Source: a bacterium UBP6_UBA1196 (GTDB lineage: Bacteria > UBP6 > UBA1177). Taken from it: 15,498 nucleotides of DNA. Shown in pieces: positions 1 to 7,859 of this stretch. How positions within the stretch are numbered: position 1 is the first letter of the stretch; each line of letters opens with the position of its first letter. The stretch lies in NCBI GenBank assembly GCA_002310035.1, contig DBYC01000043.1:27795-43292 (forward strand), read 5' to 3'. The notes beneath the pieces were generated by a model that ran no database searches, was not told where the DNA came from, and saw only the letters and a list, made by a program, of their open reading frames with translations. The translations under genes and the position numbers were made by a program.

Positions 1-2762
1 TCTTTTTCTGCGATTTTGAAGTTGCGCGAGAACGCTTCAAGCCTCGTCACAAGGCCTGCTTCGGCGCGGTGGTCGTCAAATTCGAGAACAAGATGCGGCG
101 TGTCGGAAAGCTCGTATTCAAGATACTGGTCGATGAAAGCGTCAGGTCCGCATCCGAAATTTGTGACGATGACTCCTCCCAGATTTTTGTGTTTTTTGAG
201 AATGCGCGCCGCCTTCACGAGTTTTCTGCCGTAACCCCAGCGGACACGGTCCCAGATGTGCGGAAGTTCCTCTGTTTCAAGCTGAAGAAAATCGACAGGG
301 ATCACCGAAATGCCGAGACTCGTGAGCCTTTCCGCTATATTCAGGTTTATGTGGCGGTCTCCGGTGTTGTAAGGGCGCCCTAAAAGAACGACTCCGCGGC
401 CGTTTTCGCGCTCGATTTTTCCGATGATCTCTTTTCCTTTTTCAATGCATCTGTTTGCGAATTCCCTCTGTGCAGCTCGCGCTTTGACAAAGGCCGAATC
501 GACCTCATAGAAAGTAAGTCCCAGCGTTTTCGCCGTTTCTTCGATCCAGAAATTTTCTTCTCCTTCGACCGGGTATTTCAAAGTCATTATTTCGGCGTCG
601 CTTTGAAGATTTTCTTTGATGACATAAGGTGCAGCCTGAGTGTAAGGACATGCATACTGCAGTCTTTTTTTCGGTGGCTCGAAAAATTGCATGTGAGGGA
701 TGAAAATGCGCTTGTAGCCTTTATCCAAAAGGGTCTTGACGTGTCCGAAAAGGACTTTCATCGGATAGCAGAATTCCGCTGGAACGTGGATCAGGCCAGT
801 CTGGACGATTTCAGAATTCGTTTCGGGCGAGAGGACTAGTTCGTAGTTGAGTTCTCCGAAAAATGCAGCCCAGAAAGGGAGAAATTCCTTCAGATTAAGG
901 GCGAAAGGCATCGCGATGACACCTTTGCAGTCAGGGGTTTGCGGGTTTTCATCGTATTCTCTGAGGTATGAAAGAAGAAGTGCGTCGCGGATCTTAAAAC
1001 CGTTTAGCGGTTCAGCCTTATTTTCCTCTTTTTTGGGTGAAAAATGCTCTTCCATAGCGAAGAAAGCAGCCCCGATCGCTCCCGAAATTTCAGGGTAGGG
1101 GTGGATCTTGATTTTTGTTTTCAGAAGTTTTTCGAAAACGGCTCCGACCGCTCTGTTTTTTGCGACTCCGCCCTGAAAAACTATGTTTTTGCCGAATTTT
1201 GACGACCCTGCCACTTTTTCGATGTAATTTTCGCATGTCGCATAAGCAAGTCCCGCGCACAGATCCTCTGTTTTCGCGCCTCTCTGCAAATGGTGGACCA
1301 AATCTGAATCCATAAAAACAGTGCATCTGCTGCCAAGTTTTACAGGATGGGCTGATTTGAAGGCGAGATCCGCGAACTCCTCTTTTATGCTGATTTTAAG
1401 GCGGTTCGACTGCTCTTCAAGAAACGAACCCGTTCCTGCGGCGCAGGCTCTGTTCATCTTGAAATTGCTTATCGCGCCTTTTTCCATTTTTATGAATTTC
1501 GAATCCTGTCCGCCGATCTCGATGATGGTGTCGCATTCGGGGAAAAAGTATCCGCATGAGACCGATTGCGCCGAAATTTCGTCGATAGTGAGGTCGGTTT
1601 TCAAATATTTGGCGGCCAGAACTCTTCCGGAACCAGTCGTCGCAACTGCCGCGAAAGGTGCATGGCTAGGAGCTTTCGCAGTAATTTCGGCGACGACTTT
1701 TTCAACTGCTTCAAGCGGTTTCCCGGCAGTCGGAAGGTATGCGCTTGCAAGAACGTTCCTGTTTTTATCGAGAAGAGCCCCTTTCGTGCTCACGGAACCT
1801 ACATCGATGCCTAAAAAAAGTTCCGACAGATCCTCTGAAAGCTGCTTCACTTCTAGGTTTTGCGGGATTTCTTCGGTTTTTAATGGCTCCAGGTCGCTCT
1901 CTTCGATAAAATCGAAAGTGACTGAAAAATTCTTTGTTATTTCTGAAAGCAGAAATTTTTTCGGGGTGCTTTCCGAAGCGATTAGCGCGGCTCCTATAGC
2001 TCCCATCTCGCCAAAATGTTCAGGGATTTTGAGCTCTGTTTCATTGAGTCCCAGAATTTCGCGGAAAGCTTTTTCCACACCTTTGTTTGCGGCGACTCCT
2101 CCCTGGAAAAGTATCGGCGGAATAGGCAGTTTGCCCCGGCACAAAGCCGAAAGATAGTTCCTTGCAAGGGAAAAGCAGAGCCCTGCCGCGATTTCATCCT
2201 TCGGAACACCTTTCTGCTGCAGATGGATCATGTCCGATTTCGCGAAAACGGAGCATCTTCCGGCCACACTCGGCACGTTTTTTGCCGCAAAAGCGATATT
2301 TCCGAGTTCTTCTGTCGTCATCCCGAGCCTTTGCGCCTGCTGGTCAAGAAAAGCGCCTGTTCCCGCCGCGCAGAGCTCGTTGAAAGCGTGGTCTTCGAGA
2401 AAATGTCTGCCGTTTTTATCGGTTCCTATGGTTATGAATTTTGAATCCTGGCCGCCGATTTCAATGATATGTTTTGTGTCGGGGTAAAGCGTCCAGGCGG
2501 CGGTCGCGTGGGCTATGATTTCATTCGTGACGTCAAAACCGAGCTGGTTCGCGATGAGTTCTTTTCCCGAACCGGTGACGCAGACACCTGAAAACTCAAA
2601 ATCCGTGAATTTTTCCGAAATTTCCCTGAAAAGTTCGGCAGCAGCCTGCATCGGTCGTCCGTTTGTCCTGCGGTAACTTTGGTAAATTATCTTTTTTTCT
2701 TCATCCAGAATGACGCAGTCAAGGCTCACCGAGCCCAGATCAAGACCCAAAAAGTGTTTCAT
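1..2762 (-). CDS. Tandem acyl-CoA dehydratase activase with DUF2229 region, truncated at left edge
   Basis: Reading the minus strand from the ATG at 2762 gives an unbroken frame of 920 codons that leaves the window without a stop. Two complete BcrAD/BadFG/HgdC-type ATPase domains are visible. Domain 1 (about 1-270) has GLDLGS at 6-11, IGGQDSKF, CAAGTG with C131 and RCSVF with C170. Domain 2 (about 315-590) has GIDVGS at 318-323, IGGQDSKF, CAAGTG with C440 and RCTVF with C480. The Cys pairs, 39-40 residues apart, match the ligands that bridge the [4Fe-4S] cluster in the HgdC dimer. Residues from about 620 resemble the DUF2229/HgdB-like part of the long activase-related proteins (FCYPMK, GRPYNTGD, NFGCGPD). 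Members of this family use ATP to send one electron to 2-hydroxyacyl-CoA dehydratases in the anaerobic cytoplasm. Full-length relatives are about 1,400 aa, so roughly a third is missing. The substrate is unknown. A weak AGGTG ribosome-binding site precedes the ATG. Confidence 0.92.
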   Translation of the reverse strand, partial: MKHFLGLDLGSVSLDCVILDEEKKIIYQSYRRTNGRPMQAAAELFREISEKFTDFEFSGVCVTGSGKELIANQLGFDVTNEIIAHATAAWTLYPDTKHIIEIGGQDSKFITIGTDKNGRHFLEDHAFNELCAAGTGAFLDQQAQRLGMTTEELGNIAFAAKNVPSVAGRCSVFAKSDMIHLQQKGVPKDEIAAGLCFSLARNYLSALCRGKLPIPPILFQGGVAANKGVEKAFREILGLNETELKIPEHFGEMGAIGAALIASESTPKKFLLSEITKNFSVTFDFIEESDLEPLKTEEIPQNLEVKQLSEDLSELFLGIDVGSVSTKGALLDKNRNVLASAYLPTAGKPLEAVEKVVAEITAKAPSHAPFAAVATTGSGRVLAAKYLKTDLTIDEISAQSVSCGYFFPECDTIIEIGGQDSKFIKMEKGAISNFKMNRACAAGTGSFLEEQSNRLKISIKEEFADLAFKSAHPVKLGSRCTVFMDSDLVHHLQRGAKTEDLCAGLAYATCENYIEKVAGSSKFGKNIVFQGGVAKNRAVGAVFEKLLKTKIKIHPYPEISGAIGAAFFAMEEHFSPKKEENKAEPLNGFKIRDALLLSYLREYDENPQTPDCKGVIAMPFALNLKEFLPFWAAFFGELNYELVLSPETNSEIVQTGLIHVPAEFCYPMKVLFGHVKTLLDKGYKRIFIPHMQFFEPPKKRLQYACPYTQAAPYVIKENLQSDAEIMTLKYPVEGEENFWIEETAKTLGLTFYEVDSAFVKARAAQREFANRCIEKGKEIIGKIERENGRGVVLLGRPYNTGDRHINLNIAERLTSLGISVIPVDFLQLETEELPHIWDRVRWGYGRKLVKAARILKKHKNLGGVIVTNFGCGPDAFIDQYLEYELSDTPHLVLEFDDHRAEAGLVTRLEAFSRNFKIAEK

Positions 2763-2831
2763 GATTCACCTATTAAATTCAGCTTAAAAAATTCAAGCCC
2801 GCGGGTATGAAAACAAAAATTTGATTTTATG

Positions 2832-2875
2832 CAAGATTTAAAAAAGCAATGACTTTAAAAGACTTTAAAATCTTG
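2832..2875. repeat. Inverted repeat enclosing a tandem 10-nt repeat in divergent control region
   Basis: The 171-nt gap between the divergent activase and first lipoprotein gene is AT-rich. It holds the 8-nt inverted repeat CAAGATTT (2832-2839) / AAATCTTG (2868-2875) and inside it two adjacent copies of GACTTTAAAA (2851-2870). A CCCGCGGG palindrome lies at 2798-2805. This placement fits a shared operator or promoter region, but no convincing -35/-10 pair was found. TATACG at 2901-2906 is only a weak -10 candidate for the lipoprotein genes. Confidence 0.4.
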
Positions 2876-2933
2876 AGTTTTTTCTCTGTTGAATTAAAGT
2901 TATACGATTTTTGTAACTTTTTGGAGGTAAACA

Positions 2934-5120
2934 ATGAAAAAACTGTTTCTGATTCTTGCATTAAGTGCACTTTTTCTGATTGTGAGCTGCGGTGACGGCT
3001 CAAAGAAATCAGACAACGCTGATTCCGGTGAAACGGTCACGGACGAAGACGGCGACACGGCTGATGAAGAGCCTGCCGATGCCGAACCGGCAGACACCGG
3101 GCAGGCTGAGGAACCAGACAAGGACGGTGGCGATTCGACCGACGATTCCGGCGATTCAAAACCTGATGAAGATTCAACTCCCGAGCCGACAGAGGCTGAC
3201 CAATGCGTCGCTGCCGGCGGAACATGGAGCTGGGACGGAACAGAAGGCATCTGCAAAAAAACAGTCAGCTGCCCAAAAATCACTGTCGAGCATGCCGAAT
3301 GGAACGGAGAAGATTCCTACATCCAGAAATATGCTGCCGGCAAATGGAGCGAAGAAGTTCCGACAAAATATGACGAAACAAAGGGCGACTGCCACTTCAA
3401 ATGTGCTGCAAACTATGCATGGAACGGCAAAGAGTGCATGACCGAATGTAATCTGCTGACGACTGATTTTCCGTGCTACGACCCTGAAAGCAAACTGACA
3501 TGGTCTGAAAAATATGCGAGTATGATTTGGGAAGACGCTGTCGAGTATTGTCAGAAACTGAACGGATCGAACTACGGCGGGCACAGTCTCGGCTGGTATC
3601 TCCCGAATATTGATGAACTGATGACGCTTCTTGTCTGGAGCAAGGCTGATTCATGCAAAGTTTCCGAGAAAAACGGCTGTCTCGCTTATGATGAATGCTA
3701 CACGGATGCAAGCTGTGCTGAGGCTTACGATGAGAGTGACGGCAGCTGGAATCCAGGTCCGAAATTCAGCAAATTCGGTGACGGGGATTACTATGAAGCC
3801 GACTGGTCAGCTTCTTCTTTATCAGATTATTCAGGATATGTCTGGACATTGTATTCATACTACGGCCTTCCGTATTGGGCAGCCATATCTGATGAACATG
3901 TTTTTCGCTGCGTCTGGGTCGAGCCGGATGAAACCGTAACCACATGCGCAGAAAAAGGCGGAATCTGGGACAGGACCCAGAAAAAATGTGAAAAAAATGT
4001 TCCATGCGACGCAAAACCGGAACATACTGAATGGAATGGCGACGGCACATACACTCAGGAATATGATTATGCAAGCCAAAAATGGGTCGGTAAAGCAAAT
4101 CCTAAATACGGTTATGAGGAAGGAGAATGCCAATATGTTTGCGTGTCAAATTATGGCTGGAACGGCACTGAATGCGAGCAGTTCCTTGCAAATGAGATAG
4201 ATGTCAAACCTGTTCCTGAAGATCAGGATAACACGTCTGACGCCGCATGCGATCCGGCAACTTTTGTTGAATTCTGTGACGGAAACGCAGTGGTATATTG
4301 CGACGAGAAGGTTGTTAGTCGTTTAAGCTGCGGCTCAGAGAAAACCTGTATGACAACATTCGGTATGTATCCGTCGAATGAAAACAAAAACTATGCGTGG
4401 TGTTATCAATCATGCGAAACGCCCGGGGCTTACGGAAAATCATCAGGTTGTGTACAAAACCCCGGAGATGCTGTAGGCGCTTTGGAATTCAATGTATGTT
4501 TTAAAACAAGCAAAGGAAATCTTTTTTTTGCGGATGAGGAACTTCCGAAAACGACAAAGCAGTGCACCACTCCGTGTAAAGCTGATAAGACGCTATGCCT
4601 TCCTGAATGCGGCCAAGACAGTGAAACACCGTGCTCTGATCCGGAAAGCGGTTTGACTTGGTCAAGCATGTCACCCAGTTATATATCCTGGACTGAAACA
4701 GACAGCTCGGGCAGTGTGGCTTATCCTGCCAAAGAGCATTGCGAAGGGCTGGAGGAAGACGGTTTTGATGACTGGAGACTTCCGAATATAGACGAACTCA
4801 GAACGCTTCTGATAGCAGACAGAATAAAAACCAACTGTAAAGTAAGCGAAACGGCAGCTTGTCTCTCTTATGCCGACTGCTGGAGCTGTTCGGAATGTAC
4901 GGAGACAGCTGTTCAGTCATCAGAGAGCAGCGCATGTGCAATTTGGGATTATTTCGCAGAAGACATCTACAGCAAATTAGGCGATAAAAAAATTAATTTA
5001 TGGTCGTCCTCGCTCCTGTCAGACAAACCGAAGAATGTGTGGTACATAGATTTTGATTACGGAGCAGTGGATAATCTTCCGCAAATCAACGATGGCGTCT
5101 ATGTACGCTGCGTAAGATAG
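2934..5120 (+). CDS. Large modular cysteine-rich lipoprotein with two DUF1566 domains (copy 1)
   Basis: This is a 728-aa lipoprotein. A short signal peptide ends in a lipobox (I16-V-S-C19), and the residue after Cys19 is Gly, so inner-membrane retention by an Asp rule is not expected. An Asp/Glu/Pro-rich linker (about 20-90) follows. Module A (C91-C168) has AEWNG and a C-x-F-K-C-x3-Y-x-W-N-G-x2-C ending. DUF1566 copy 1 is at about 175-330 (CYDPESKLTW at 181, WYLPNIDEL at 221, WSASS at 291, FRCV at 324). A second module A is at C338-C414. Module B (C439-C559) starts CDPATFVEFCD and includes CTTPC. DUF1566 copy 2 is at 567-728 (WRLPNIDEL at 614, WSSS at 690, VRCV at 724). DUF1566 (Lcl C-terminal-like) occurs in bacterial surface proteins; its role here is unknown. 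The many cysteines imply disulfides outside the cytoplasm. The start is set by GGAGG seven bases upstream. A 24-nt gap links it to its paralogue, so the two are probably co-transcribed. Confidence 0.9.
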   Translation: MKKLFLILALSALFLIVSCGDGSKKSDNADSGETVTDEDGDTADEEPADAEPADTGQAEEPDKDGGDSTDDSGDSKPDEDSTPEPTEADQCVAAGGTWSWDGTEGICKKTVSCPKITVEHAEWNGEDSYIQKYAAGKWSEEVPTKYDETKGDCHFKCAANYAWNGKECMTECNLLTTDFPCYDPESKLTWSEKYASMIWEDAVEYCQKLNGSNYGGHSLGWYLPNIDELMTLLVWSKADSCKVSEKNGCLAYDECYTDASCAEAYDESDGSWNPGPKFSKFGDGDYYEADWSASSLSDYSGYVWTLYSYYGLPYWAAISDEHVFRCVWVEPDETVTTCAEKGGIWDRTQKKCEKNVPCDAKPEHTEWNGDGTYTQEYDYASQKWVGKANPKYGYEEGECQYVCVSNYGWNGTECEQFLANEIDVKPVPEDQDNTSDAACDPATFVEFCDGNAVVYCDEKVVSRLSCGSEKTCMTTFGMYPSNENKNYAWCYQSCETPGAYGKSSGCVQNPGDAVGALEFNVCFKTSKGNLFFADEELPKTTKQCTTPCKADKTLCLPECGQDSETPCSDPESGLTWSSMSPSYISWTETDSSGSVAYPAKEHCEGLEEDGFDDWRLPNIDELRTLLIADRIKTNCKVSETAACLSYADCWSCSECTETAVQSSESSACAIWDYFAEDIYSKLGDKKINLWSSSLLSDKPKNVWYIDFDYGAVDNLPQINDGVYVRCVR

Positions 5121-5144
5121 TCTGTAATTTTTTGGAGGCTGATA

Positions 5145-7697
5145 ATGAAAAAACTGTTTGTGATTTTTATTTTAGGCGCGATTTTTCTGATTGCTTCCTG
5201 CGGCGGAAGCTCTAAAAAAGAAAATTCGAACGAAAATCCCGATTCCGATGAGACTGTAACGGATGAAGACGGCGATACGGCTGACGAAGAGCCTGCCGAT
5301 GCCGAACCGGCTGAGGATTCAGACAAGGACGGCGGCGATACGGCTGACGATTCCGGCGATTCAAAACCTGATGAAGATTCAACTCCCGAGCCGACAGAGG
5401 CTGACCAATGCGTCGCTGCCGGCGGAACCTGGAACTGGGACGGAAAGGAAAGCAGCTGCATTAAAACAGTCAGCTGCAAAAAGATCACTGCCGGTCATGC
5501 CGAATGGAACGGCCATGATTCATACACCCAGAAATATGCCGACGGCAAATGGAGCAGCGAAGTTCCCACAAAATACGACGAAACAAAGGGAGACTGCCAC
5601 TTCAAATGTGCTGCAAACTATCTCTGGAACGGCAAGGACTGCCTGTCGGAATGCAATATCCTGACGACTGATTTCCCGTGCTATGACCCGGAAAGCAAGC
5701 TGACATGGTCTGAAAAATATCCGCATATGGAATGGGCCGAGGCTTCCATGTATTGTCGGAAACTGAACGGATCTAGCAATGGCGGACGCGGTATCGGCTG
5801 GGATCTTCCGACTATTGACGAGCTGAAAACGCTCATTGCGGGGTGGAGCAAAGACGAGTCATGTAAAATCTCCGCGGAAAACGACTGCCTTGCTTATAGT
5901 AATTGCTGGACCAATGACCTGAATTGCGCAGAGTCTTGTAAAGAAGTTGACGGCTCTGTTGAATGCATCCCTGATCCCAAATTCAGCAAATTCGGTGACG
6001 GAGGCTACAATGAATACTTGTGGTCTTCTTCTGTTATGTCCGATTATTCAGGGTATGCCTGGATACTCTATTCTTACTATGGTTATATATACTATTCGTA
6101 TACCACTAATGAATTACCTTTCCGCTGCGTCTGGATCGAGCCGGATGAAATTGCAGCAGAATGTGTAGAGAACGGCGGAATTTGGGACAGGGTTAAGAAA
6201 AAATGTACAATCAGTTGCGGTGCAAAACCCGAACATTCCGTGTGGAACGGTGACAACCACTATACTCAGGAATATTCCGAAGGCGTCTGGACGCCTGAAA
6301 TCACGGCTGAATACAATGACGAAACAGAGGGTACATGCCACTTCAAATGCGCTGAAAAATATTCATGGGAAAGCGGCAAGTGTGTTCTTACAGCGAATGA
6401 AAATATAGATACCGTTCCTGAAGACCAGAACAACAATGTGGGAGCTACATGCGATCCGGCAACATTTGTCGAATTCTGTGACGAAAACGACAATACGATA
6501 TGGTGCGATTCCGGAACTGTCACCGCTTTTTCGTGCACTTCGATCGGAAAGACCTGCATAACGACAATAGATCTCTACGATGAAAGTAAAATCGTAAACG
6601 CTGCATACTGTGCTTCACCTTGCGAGGCTCCCGGCAAAAAACCGCTCTCATGCCGGAACAATCCTGTCGGTTCAGGCGGAATTTTGACAGCCGACTTATG
6701 CCTCAAAACAAGCAAAGGGTATCTTGTTTTTGAAGGAGTGGTCTCTCAGTGTAACACTCCGTGCAACGAAGAGGGAACAGACTGCATTCCGCTTAATAAA
6801 GTCCCTGATGATCAAAACAGTGTACCCTACGCTATATGTGATTTTGACACTTTTGTCGAATTCTGTGACGGAAGCGTGGCAAAATGGTGTTACAACGGGA
6901 AGGTTTCTTATGAAGAATGCGGAGACTCGTGTCTGACATCCATCGGCGTTTACGGTGGCGAATATGAAGGCAAAAACTATGCTTATTGTTTCGGTTCATG
7001 CGTAACAGCGGGAGACATAACCGGCACGCCGATGTGCGACTATGAAGATGAAGAATCTGTTTTTGGAAGTATGAACAGAAATATATGTCTTGCAACAAGT
7101 AAAGGAAACCGCTTGTTTTACGGTGTAACTTATGAGCAGTGCACCACTCCGTGCGATGCATCCGGTAACGAATGCCTTCCCGAATGCAGCGATAACGGTG
7201 TAACACCGTGCTACGATACAAAAAGCGGTTTGACTTGGTCTGACATATCATCAAGTTATATATCCTGGACTGAAACCGACAGCGCTGGGAGCGTGACTTA
7301 TCCTGCCAAAGAGTATTGCGAAGGGCTGGAGGAAGGCGGTTTCGACGACTGGAGACTTCCGAATATAGACGAACTCAGAACGCTTCTGATAGCAGACAGA
7401 ATAAAAACCAACTGTAAAGTAAGCGAAACGGCAGCTTGTCTTTCCTATGCCGACTGCTGGAGCTGTTCGGAATGTACGGAGACAGCCACTCAGTCATCAG
7501 AGAGCAGCGCCTGTGCAATTTGGGATTATTCCGAAGAAGACATCTACAGCAAATTAGGCGATAAAAAAATTAATTTATGGTCGTCCTCGCTCCTGTCAGA
7601 CAACCCGCAGAATGTGTGGTACATAGATTTTGATTACGGAGCAGTGGATAATCTTCCGCAAATCAACGATGGCGTCTATGTGCGCTGCGTAAGATAG
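5145..7697 (+). CDS. Large modular cysteine-rich lipoprotein with two DUF1566 domains (copy 2)
   Basis: This is an 850-aa paralogue of the preceding gene. The lipobox is I16-A-S-C19, followed by an acidic linker (about 20-88). Module A is at C89-C166, DUF1566 copy 1 at about 175-332 (WDLPTIDEL at 219, WSSS at 293, FRCVW at 326), and a second module A at C340-C413. Two tandem B modules (C436-C547 and C565-C681) each open with CDx2TFVEFCD and contain C-x-TPC. DUF1566 copy 2 is at 689-850 (WRLPNIDEL at 736, WSSS at 812, VRCV at 846). It differs from copy 1 mainly by the extra B module, which explains its greater length. The linker and last third are nearly identical to copy 1 at DNA level, while the middle is diverged. 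The leader (TTTTTTGGAGG) also resembles that of copy 1, so the duplicated unit included the ribosome-binding site. Likely a surface-exposed lipoprotein; ligand unknown. Confidence 0.9.
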   Translation: MKKLFVIFILGAIFLIASCGGSSKKENSNENPDSDETVTDEDGDTADEEPADAEPAEDSDKDGGDTADDSGDSKPDEDSTPEPTEADQCVAAGGTWNWDGKESSCIKTVSCKKITAGHAEWNGHDSYTQKYADGKWSSEVPTKYDETKGDCHFKCAANYLWNGKDCLSECNILTTDFPCYDPESKLTWSEKYPHMEWAEASMYCRKLNGSSNGGRGIGWDLPTIDELKTLIAGWSKDESCKISAENDCLAYSNCWTNDLNCAESCKEVDGSVECIPDPKFSKFGDGGYNEYLWSSSVMSDYSGYAWILYSYYGYIYYSYTTNELPFRCVWIEPDEIAAECVENGGIWDRVKKKCTISCGAKPEHSVWNGDNHYTQEYSEGVWTPEITAEYNDETEGTCHFKCAEKYSWESGKCVLTANENIDTVPEDQNNNVGATCDPATFVEFCDENDNTIWCDSGTVTAFSCTSIGKTCITTIDLYDESKIVNAAYCASPCEAPGKKPLSCRNNPVGSGGILTADLCLKTSKGYLVFEGVVSQCNTPCNEEGTDCIPLNKVPDDQNSVPYAICDFDTFVEFCDGSVAKWCYNGKVSYEECGDSCLTSIGVYGGEYEGKNYAYCFGSCVTAGDITGTPMCDYEDEESVFGSMNRNICLATSKGNRLFYGVTYEQCTTPCDASGNECLPECSDNGVTPCYDTKSGLTWSDISSSYISWTETDSAGSVTYPAKEYCEGLEEGGFDDWRLPNIDELRTLLIADRIKTNCKVSETAACLSYADCWSCSECTETATQSSESSACAIWDYSEEDIYSKLGDKKINLWSSSLLSDNPQNVWYIDFDYGAVDNLPQINDGVYVRCVR

Positions 7698-7762
7698 TCT
7701 GATTCAGTAAAAAATCTGTCATATAGCAAAAAATCTTTTAATAAACAGCCTGAATGCAACTG

Positions 7763-7823
7763 TTTCCCTGAATTATGACGTTGTATCGGATTTTTTTGTA
7801 AAAAAATGATTTTTTCAGGGAAA
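7763..7823. other. Nested inverted repeat between lipoprotein operon and Lgt-like gene
   Basis: TTTCCCTGAA (7763-7772) is a perfect 10-nt inverted copy of TTCAGGGAAA (7814-7823). Between them lies a second perfect inverted repeat, ATTTTTTT-GT-AAAAAAAT (7790-7807). It sits 66 nt after the second lipoprotein stop and 37 nt before the next ATG. It could be a terminator for the lipoprotein genes, a leader structure or an operator for the downstream operon. There is no clean GC-rich stem plus U-tract, so a standard terminator is not certain. Confidence 0.4.
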
Positions 7824-7859
7824 TCAATATGATTTTGTGCTTTTTTAAGGAGGTTTTCA

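Noticed and set aside
1321..2157. Long plus-strand open frame of 278 codons and smaller neighbours
   Set aside because: Fully antisense to the activase, whose minus-strand frame shows conserved motifs throughout; the plus-strand peptide shows no recognisable domain.
2900..3283. Ser/Pro-rich minus-strand frames opposite the lipoprotein linkers (also at 5099-5488)
   Set aside because: Low-complexity mirror of the Asp/Glu-rich linker codons; the matching pair only reflects the gene duplication.
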